Origin: Burkholderia arboris
Lineage (GTDB): Bacteria > Pseudomonadota > Gammaproteobacteria > Burkholderiales > Burkholderiaceae
DNA: 64,000 nt
Reading direction: 5' to 3'
Assembly (NCBI RefSeq): GCF_902499125.1
Contig: NZ_CABVPX010000012.1
Location: forward strand, 124,001-188,000
Shown: positions 58,507 through 64,000 of the stretch, piece after piece
How positions within the stretch are numbered: position 1 is the stretch's first letter
Layout: the number at the start of each line of letters is the position of its first letter
Notes under the pieces: model-generated
What the model saw: the letters and a program-made list of their open reading frames with translations, nothing else
Databases searched by the model: none
Told to the model about the DNA's origin: nothing
Program-made: the position numbers and the translations under genes

Positions 58507-58577
58507 GGCAGTTACCTGTGATGAGAGCGACGCCGGCTCGCGCCAAGCGTCAGAAAAATGAAAGCATACCGCGTATA

Positions 58578-58608
58578 GACTTGAATTTTACTTCAACCGT
58601 TCCAAGTC
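58578..58608. promoter_or_regulatory. nested inverted repeats upstream of the desaturase
   Basis: GACTTG (58578-58583) pairs with CAAGTC (58603-58608), and inside it TTGAA (58581-58585) with TTCAA (58592-58596). The position, 70-100 bp before the desaturase start, suggests an operator. No regulator gene is adjacent. The rest of 58507-58727 has nothing recognised. Confidence 0.45.
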
Positions 58609-58727
58609 TTTGTAAAAAATGAATATTTTCTTGCCCTGGCGCAACTGGCACAGTCCACGGGCGGACTTGGAAAGGCCCGCGATCCGGTTCCGGCCGCGGG
58701 GTCAAACCATTTGACGGCCGGCGCGCG

Positions 58728-60110
58728 CTACGCAGCCGGTGTGCGCCCGTCCACCGCACCGTTCGCGGCCGCGGAATCGGGCCCGGCCACCGCACCCGCG
58801 GCAGAAAAACCGTCCGGCAACCCGACCACCCGCACTTCCCGTTGCGGAAACGGAATCGAGATCCCGTGCTCGCTGAACAGCCGCCAGATGTTGCGGTTCA
58901 CGCTCGAACGCACGCCCGACGTGCCTTTCGCGGAATCCTCGATCCAGAAGCCGAGCTCCAGGTCGATCCCGTCCGCGCCGAAACTCACCAGATACGGCGT
59001 CGGCGCGGGCTCCGCCAGCACGCGCGGCACGCCCTTCGCCGCGTCGGCGAGCAGCGCGAGCGCATGCTCGACGTCGCTCGTGTACGCCACCTGCACCGCG
59101 ACCTTCGCATAACCGCGCGTCAGGTACGACGACTGGTTCTGCACGACGTCGGTGATCAGCTTCTCGTTCGGGATCAGCGTTTCGTTGCCGTCGAGGCCGC
59201 GCACGACCGTGTAGCGCGTGCGGATCTGCGTGACGACGCCCTGCAGCCCGCCGACGCTGATCGCGTCGCCGAGCCGCAGCGAGCGGTCGAGCAGGATGAT
59301 GAAGCCCGACACGTAGTTGCTCGCGATCTTCTGCAGCCCGAAGCCGAGACCGACACCCACCGCGCCGCCGAACACGCCGAGCACCGTCACGTCGATGCCC
59401 ACCAGCGACAGCCCGATCAGGATCGCCGCGAACACCAGCAGCGCGCGGCCGACCCGCGACAGCACGACCTTCAGGTTCGCGTCGAGCGTGCTCGCGCGCG
59501 TGAGGCGATCCTCGAGCACCGAGCCGAGCCACATCGCAACCATCAGCGTCACGCACACCCACAGCGCGCCGGAGATCACCGACAGCAGCGTGAGGTGCGC
59601 GTTCGCGACGCGGAACTGCACGCTGTCGAGCCAGCCGAGCACGTCGCGCTGGATGCCGAGCACCGTCAGCACCATCGCGGCCCACACGACGGTCGATACG
59701 ATCTTCTCGACGATCGACAGCCACGCATGCGTGTGGCCGTCGCGCGCGAACACACGCCGCGCGAAGAAGAACAGCACGTAGATCAGCCCGATACCGAACA
59801 ACGGCACGAGCGCGAGCGACAGCAGCGACGTCGACATGAACGGGTCGAACGCCAGCTGCGCGCCACCGACGAACACACTGCCGAACAGCGGGAACAGCGC
59901 GCGCTTCAGGCTTTGCGCGCCCGCGCCGGGCGCGCGGCCGGCCGCCCGGCGACGCGCATCGATGCGGCCGTGCACGAAGCGCGCGACCAGCCATGCGAAA
60001 CACAGCGCGCCGACGAGGATCGCCGCCTGCCAGATCATCACCGGCTGGTGGAAGTCACGAATGACCGATGCCAGCCGGTGCGACAGCAGGCGGCTCTGCA
60101 GATTGTCCAT
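58728..60110 (-). CDS. MscS-family mechanosensitive channel
   Basis: A 460-aa membrane protein: an N-terminal helical part with several membrane segments, then the MscS pore and beta domain (GGAVGVGLGFGLQKIASNYVSG region and VGGLQGVVTQIRTRYTVVRG). It protects cells against osmotic downshock, in the inner membrane. The tail (residues ~435-460) is Ala/Gly-rich. It is 18 bp downstream of the RsmB-like gene on the same strand. Confidence 0.92.
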   Translation of the reverse strand: MDNLQSRLLSHRLASVIRDFHQPVMIWQAAILVGALCFAWLVARFVHGRIDARRRAAGRAPGAGAQSLKRALFPLFGSVFVGGAQLAFDPFMSTSLLSLALVPLFGIGLIYVLFFFARRVFARDGHTHAWLSIVEKIVSTVVWAAMVLTVLGIQRDVLGWLDSVQFRVANAHLTLLSVISGALWVCVTLMVAMWLGSVLEDRLTRASTLDANLKVVLSRVGRALLVFAAILIGLSLVGIDVTVLGVFGGAVGVGLGFGLQKIASNYVSGFIILLDRSLRLGDAISVGGLQGVVTQIRTRYTVVRGLDGNETLIPNEKLITDVVQNQSSYLTRGYAKVAVQVAYTSDVEHALALLADAAKGVPRVLAEPAPTPYLVSFGADGIDLELGFWIEDSAKGTSGVRSSVNRNIWRLFSEHGISIPFPQREVRVVGLPDGFSAAGAVAGPDSAAANGAVDGRTPAA

Positions 60111-60128
60111 CGTCCGTCCGGGCCGTCG

Positions 60129-61394
60129 TTACTGCGCGGCGCGCCGTTCGAGCACCGCGGCGAAGAAGCCGTCGGTCGCGTGACGATGCGGCCACAGCGA
60201 CAGGTAGTCACCCGTCTCGATCTCGATGCGCTGTTCGGCCAGCACCTGCTGCGCCGGCACCAGCACGAACTCGGGATGATCGGCCAGGAACTGTTCGACG
60301 ATCCGCTCGTTCTCGGCGTCGAGCACGCTGCAGGTCGCGTAGACGAGCCGGCCACCCTTCTTCACGAGGCGCGCGGCGCTCGCGAGGATCGACGCCTGCT
60401 TCGGCGTCAGCTCGTCGATCGCCGTGCGCGTCTGGCGCCACTTCAGGTCCGGATTGCGGCGCAGCGTGCCGAGGCCGCTGCACGGCGCGTCCACCAGCAC
60501 GCGGTCGATCTTGCCGGCGAGCCGCTTGATCTTCGCATCGTGCTCGCTGTCGATCAGCACCGGGTTCACGTTCGACAGCCCGCTGCGCGCGAGGCGCGGC
60601 TTCAGCTTCGCGAGGCGCTTCTCCGACACGTCGAACGCATAGAGGCGCCCGGTCGAGCGCATCATCGCGCCCAGCGCGAGCGTCTTGCCGCCCGCGCCCG
60701 CGCAGAAGTCGACGATCATCTCGCCGCGGCGCGGCGCAACGAGCGAGCACAGCAGCTGGCTGCCTTCGTCCTGCACCTCGATCTGGCCTTCCTCGAACAG
60801 CTTCAGGCGCGTCAACGCCGGCTTGCCGACGACACGCACGCCGAACGGCGCGAACGGCATCGCGCCCGCATCGATGCCGTTCGCACGCAGCGCGTCGATC
60901 ACCTGGTCGCGGGTCGCCTTCTGCGCGTTGGCGCGCAGATCGAGCGGCGCCGGGTAGTTCAGCGCGGCGGCGAGCTGCGCGAGCTCCTCGGCATCGAAAC
61001 GGGCCGACAGCGCCTGGTGGATCCAGTCTGGCAGGTTCGTGCGCACGCGCACCGGCAGGCTGGCCGGATCGATCTTCGACACGTGTTCGAGCCACGCGGA
61101 CTCGACGTCGGACAGGAACGGCCTCAGCGCGTTGCGGCCGGCCGTCTGCATCAGGCCGAGCAGCGTGAGGCGCCGCGCGGGCGTACCGGTGCCGCTCTCG
61201 GCGAGATGCGAAAACTCCATCTTCCGGCGCAGCACCGCGAACACGGCCTCGGCAATCACGCCGCGCTCCGCATGCCCGAGCTTCGGGTGCGCGCGGAAGA
61301 ACCGGCTCGTCGTCGCGTCGGCGGGGCCGGCGAACTTCAGCACCTCGGCCAGCAAAGTCTCGGTCTGGCCAATCAGGAATCCGTGCAGCTTCAT
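60129..61394 (-). CDS. RsmB/NOP2-family rRNA (cytosine-5) methyltransferase
   Basis: A SAM-dependent m5C methyltransferase of 421 aa. The SAM site is VDFCAGAGGKTLALG (about residues 239-253), the catalytic cysteines lie in DAPCSGLGTLRRNP and YATCSVLDAEN. Similar to RsmB, though the N-terminal NusB-like region is less clear, so the exact rRNA site is open. Its ATG overlaps the purN stop by 4 bp. Confidence 0.92.
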   Translation of the reverse strand: MKLHGFLIGQTETLLAEVLKFAGPADATTSRFFRAHPKLGHAERGVIAEAVFAVLRRKMEFSHLAESGTGTPARRLTLLGLMQTAGRNALRPFLSDVESAWLEHVSKIDPASLPVRVRTNLPDWIHQALSARFDAEELAQLAAALNYPAPLDLRANAQKATRDQVIDALRANGIDAGAMPFAPFGVRVVGKPALTRLKLFEEGQIEVQDEGSQLLCSLVAPRRGEMIVDFCAGAGGKTLALGAMMRSTGRLYAFDVSEKRLAKLKPRLARSGLSNVNPVLIDSEHDAKIKRLAGKIDRVLVDAPCSGLGTLRRNPDLKWRQTRTAIDELTPKQASILASAARLVKKGGRLVYATCSVLDAENERIVEQFLADHPEFVLVPAQQVLAEQRIEIETGDYLSLWPHRHATDGFFAAVLERRAAQ

Positions 61395-62053
61395 ACGCCC
61401 TCACTCGTTTCGGTATGCGGTTGATCCGCGAAAATCCAGCGCGCTTCTTCCGGCGCGACCACTGCACGGCCGTTCTCGAGGCGCAGACGCCCGTCGACGA
61501 ACCAGCGCACCGCGCGCGGATACAGCACATGTTCGACCGCCAGCACGCGCTGCGCGAGCGCGGCCGCGTCGTCGCCCGCGCGCACGGGCACCGCGCCCTG
61601 CGCGACGATCGCGCCGCTGTCGAGCTCGGGAATGACGAAATGCACGCTTGCGCCATGCAGCGCGACGCCCGCGTCGAGCGCCTGCTGATGCGTATGGATG
61701 CCCTTGAAGCTCGGCAGCAGCGACGGATGGATGTTCAGCAGCCGGCCCTCATATCGTCTGACGAATGCGGGCGTCAGGATGCGCATGAAGCCGGCGAGCA
61801 CGACGAGATCGGGGGCGAAACGGTCGATCTCGGCGGCGAGCGCCGCGTCGAAGCTGTCGCGGCCGTCGAACGACCGGTGGTCGACCACCGCCGTCGCCAC
61901 CCCGTGCGACGCGGCAAAGGCCAGCCCGGCCGCATCGGGCCGGTTGGCGATCACGGCGGCAATCTCGGCCGGCCAGCGTTCCTGCGCGCACGCGCGGACG
62001 ATGGCCTCCATGTTGCTGCCGCGACCGGAAATCAGGATCACGAGTTTTTTCAT
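61391..62053 (-). CDS. purN: phosphoribosylglycinamide formyltransferase
   Basis: Transfers a formyl group to GAR in purine synthesis. The 220-aa protein starts KKLVILISGRGSNMEAIVRA, with the catalytic LLNIHPSLLPSFKGIHTHQQ, and HGASVHFVIPELDSGAIVAQ. Head of a purN-rsmB-like-mscS unit; divergent from ribF. Confidence 0.96.
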   Translation of the reverse strand: MKKLVILISGRGSNMEAIVRACAQERWPAEIAAVIANRPDAAGLAFAASHGVATAVVDHRSFDGRDSFDAALAAEIDRFAPDLVVLAGFMRILTPAFVRRYEGRLLNIHPSLLPSFKGIHTHQQALDAGVALHGASVHFVIPELDSGAIVAQGAVPVRAGDDAAALAQRVLAVEHVLYPRAVRWFVDGRLRLENGRAVVAPEEARWIFADQPHTETSEGV

Positions 62054-62117
62054 CCGCGAATTTTACCATTCGCCCCCGCGTTTCCCGCCTTCTCGGCCGC
62101 CGGCCCGTCCGAACGTT

Positions 62118-62123
62118 TATAAT
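62118..62123 (+). promoter_or_regulatory. candidate -10 box for ribF
   Basis: TATAAT, 52 bp before the GTG of ribF, in the 122-bp gap with purN. No -35 matches clearly. Confidence 0.4.
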
Positions 62124-62175
62124 CTTCTGCTTTGCGGCATCCCACCGCCCATTCCCCGACGCTGCATCCGCTATC

Positions 62176-63168
62176 GTGAAAGTCTTCCGCGGCCTGCCCA
62201 ACGCCGAGAGCCGCGCCCCGTGCGCGCTGACGATCGGCAACTTCGACGGTGTCCATCGCGGCCACCAGGCCCTGCTCGCGCGCGTGCGCGCGGCAGCGGA
62301 CGCGCGTGGCCTGCCCGTGTGCGTGATGACGTTCGAGCCGCACCCGCGCGAATTCTTCAACCCGGCCGGTGCGCCGCCGCGCATCGCGATGCTGCGCGAC
62401 AAGCTCGAGGCGCTGCGCGATCACGGTGTCGACCGCGTCGTCGTCGAGCACTTCAACCATACGTTCGCGAGCCAGTCGCCGCAGGCGTTCGTCGAGCGCA
62501 CGCTGGTGAACGGGCTGCATACGCGCTGGATGATGGTCGGCGACGATTTCTGCTACGGCGCGAAACGCGCGGGCACGTTCGACACGCTGAAGGCGGCCGG
62601 CGAGCAGCACGGTTTCGAAGTCGAACAGATGGGCACGGTGGCCGGCAGCGACGGCACGCGCATCTCCAGCTCCGGCGTGCGCGCCGCGCTCGCGGCCGGC
62701 GATCTCGACGCGGCCGCGCAGGCGCTCGGCCACGGCTATGCGATCAGCGGCCACGTCGCACACGGGCTGAAGCTCGGCCGCGACCTCGGCTTCCCGACGC
62801 TGAACCTGCCGATCGCGCACAAGCGGCCGGCGCTTGCGGGCATCTTCGTCGTGCAGGTGCACGGCCTCGGCCCCGAGCCGCTGCCGGGCGTCGCGAGCCT
62901 CGGCCTGCGCCCGACCGTCGACGATTCGGGCCGCGTGCTGCTCGAAGTCCACCTGCTCGACTGGCATGGCGACGCGTACGGCAAGCTCATCCGCGTCGAA
63001 TTCCTGAAGAAGCTGCGCGACGAGGCGAAATTCGACGATCTCGAGGCGCTATCGCGCGCGATCGCACTGGACGTCGCGAATGCGCGCGCATATTTCATCG
63101 AGCGCGACCGTGCGCCGGGCAGCCGCGCCACGGGCTTCTCGACGTCGGCCACCGACCGAATTAGCTGA
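62176..63168 (+). CDS. ribF: bifunctional riboflavin kinase / FAD synthetase
   Basis: Turns riboflavin into FMN and FAD. The 330-aa protein has the N-terminal FAD synthetase domain (CALTIGNFDGVHRGHQAL, about residues 16-33) and the C-terminal kinase domain (GLKLGRDLGFPTLNLP). A GTG at 62176 is the start; MKVFRGL fits the family. ileS follows, the common ribF-ileS order. Confidence 0.96.
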   Translation: MKVFRGLPNAESRAPCALTIGNFDGVHRGHQALLARVRAAADARGLPVCVMTFEPHPREFFNPAGAPPRIAMLRDKLEALRDHGVDRVVVEHFNHTFASQSPQAFVERTLVNGLHTRWMMVGDDFCYGAKRAGTFDTLKAAGEQHGFEVEQMGTVAGSDGTRISSSGVRAALAAGDLDAAAQALGHGYAISGHVAHGLKLGRDLGFPTLNLPIAHKRPALAGIFVVQVHGLGPEPLPGVASLGLRPTVDDSGRVLLEVHLLDWHGDAYGKLIRVEFLKKLRDEAKFDDLEALSRAIALDVANARAYFIERDRAPGSRATGFSTSATDRIS

Positions 63169-63270
63169 TCCGGACGGCGGCGCCTGGCGCCGCACCCTCG
63201 CGCCGCCCACTCGCGCGCATCCCCGATTCACGACGCCCGAGCGTCTCCCGATTTAGATAGCGATCCCATC

Positions 63271-64000
63271 ATGAGCAACAAGAAAGCCGATTCGAAACCG
63301 CAGGCCAAGTATCCGGTCAACCTGCTCGACACGCCGTTCCCGATGCGCGGCGACCTGCCCAAGCGCGAGCCGCAGTGGGTCAAGGAATGGGAAGAGCGCG
63401 GCCTCTACGAGAAGATTCGCGAGGCCAGCAAGGGCCGGCCGAAGTTCATCCTGCACGACGGCCCGCCGTATGCGAACGGTGACATCCACCTCGGCCACGC
63501 GGTCAACAAGATCCTGAAGGACATCGTCGTCAAGTCGCGCAACATGGCCGGCTTCGACGCGCCGTACGTGCCGGGCTGGGATTGCCACGGGATGCCGATC
63601 GAAATCCAGATCGAGAAGCAGTTCGGCAAGTCGCTGCCGGCGGCCGAAGTGATGAGCAAGGCGCGTGCCTACGCGACCGAGCAGATCGAGAAGCAGAAGG
63701 TCGGCTTCAAGCGCCTCGGCGTGCTCGGCGACTGGGCCAACCCGTACAAGACGATGAACTTCGTGAACGAGGCGGAAGAGATCCGCGCGCTCGGCAAGAT
63801 CATCGAGAAGGGCTACGTGTACCGCGGGCTGAAGCCGGTGAACTGGTGCTTCGATTGCGGCTCGGCGCTCGCCGAAGCGGAAGTCGAGTACAAGGACCGC
63901 ACCGATCCGACGATCGACGTGATGTTCGCGTTCGCGGAACCGGAAAAAACCGCGCAGGCGTTCGGCCTGCCGGCGCTGCCGCGTGCCGAAGGCGGCATCG
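63271..64000 (+). CDS. ileS: isoleucyl-tRNA synthetase, 3' end cut off
   Basis: Charges tRNA-Ile. The window holds the first 243 codons. The HIGH motif is [20 protein letters not shown] (about residues 64-83), with [11 protein letters not shown] behind it. The start [17 protein letters not shown] is typical. It lies 102 bp after ribF. Confidence 0.97.
   Translation, partial: MSNKKADSKPQAKYPVNLLDTPFPMRGDLPKREPQWVKEWEERGLYEKIREASKGRPKFILHDGPPYANGDIHLGHAVNKILKDIVVKSRNMAGFDAPYVPGWDCHGMPIEIQIEKQFGKSLPAAEVMSKARAYATEQIEKQKVGFKRLGVLGDWANPYKTMNFVNEAEEIRALGKIIEKGYVYRGLKPVNWCFDCGSALAEAEVEYKDRTDPTIDVMFAFAEPEKTAQAFGLPALPRAEGGI

Noticed and set aside
58842-61424. An 860-codon open frame on plus opposite the MscS and RsmB-like genes.
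   Set aside because: Shadow of the real genes; no domain or ribosome site.

Overview
The window reads as core chromosome of a high-GC betaproteobacterium, most likely a Burkholderia of the cepacia complex. That call rests on recall of protein families and gene order, not on a database search. Codon use is uniformly GC-rich. No insertion sequence, prophage, CRISPR array or clearly foreign island was seen.

Layout. 1-2.5 kb: end of panC, panD, then an orphan ParA-like ATPase and a DoxX membrane protein. 2.6-12.7 kb: cobalamin (B12) late synthesis and uptake in three units. These are cobQ (minus), cobU-cbiB-cobD-btuF (plus), and btuC-btuD-cobT-cobS-cobC (minus), the last behind a cobalamin riboswitch. 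12.8-16.2 kb: a ZapB-like coiled coil, zapA, 6S RNA, an EVE-domain protein, a SIMPL-domain protein and lgt. 16.3-19.6 kb: a LysR regulator divergent from ilvD, then a small cytochrome c. 19.7-25.2 kb: a DUF2486 protein, holC and pepA on minus; lptF, lptG and a CbiX chelatase on plus. 25.3-32.7 kb: assimilatory sulfate reduction (cysI, DUF934, cysH, cysD, cysN, cobA) divergent from cysB. 32.7-41.5 kb: a solute-binding protein, tRNA-Leu(CAA), small proteins, a frameshifted alpha/beta hydrolase, two LysR regulators, an SDR, DinB, CopC, an RsuA-type pseudouridine synthase and an epimerase. 41.6-45.2 kb: an iron-sulfur flavin reductase, an acetylornithine-type aminotransferase, a GNAT and a DUF2278 protein. 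45.5-50.0 kb: livHMGF, with a decayed livK relic upstream. 50.3-53.3 kb: ispH with fkpB, radC, rpmB-rpmG. 53.4-57.1 kb: nadB facing nadA-nadC (de novo NAD synthesis). 57.3-64 kb: a fatty acid desaturase, an MscS-type channel, an RsmB-like methyltransferase, purN, ribF and the start of ileS.

Links between genes. CbiX and CobA lie beside the sulfur cluster and probably help make siroheme for CysI. CysH carries the cysteine pairs of an APS reductase and no cysC is present, so sulfate reduction probably runs through APS. The btu genes salvage corrinoids that CobU, CobT, CobS and CobC complete. nadA, nadB and nadC together make nicotinate mononucleotide.

No clearly new multi-gene system was found. 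The items most worth a second look are the livK relic, the single-frameshift hydrolase, an arginine-rich mini-ORF plus terminator hairpin before the aminotransferase, several small secreted or membrane proteins, a tandem repeat inside a LysR gene, and palindromes in the cysI-cysB and desaturase control regions.
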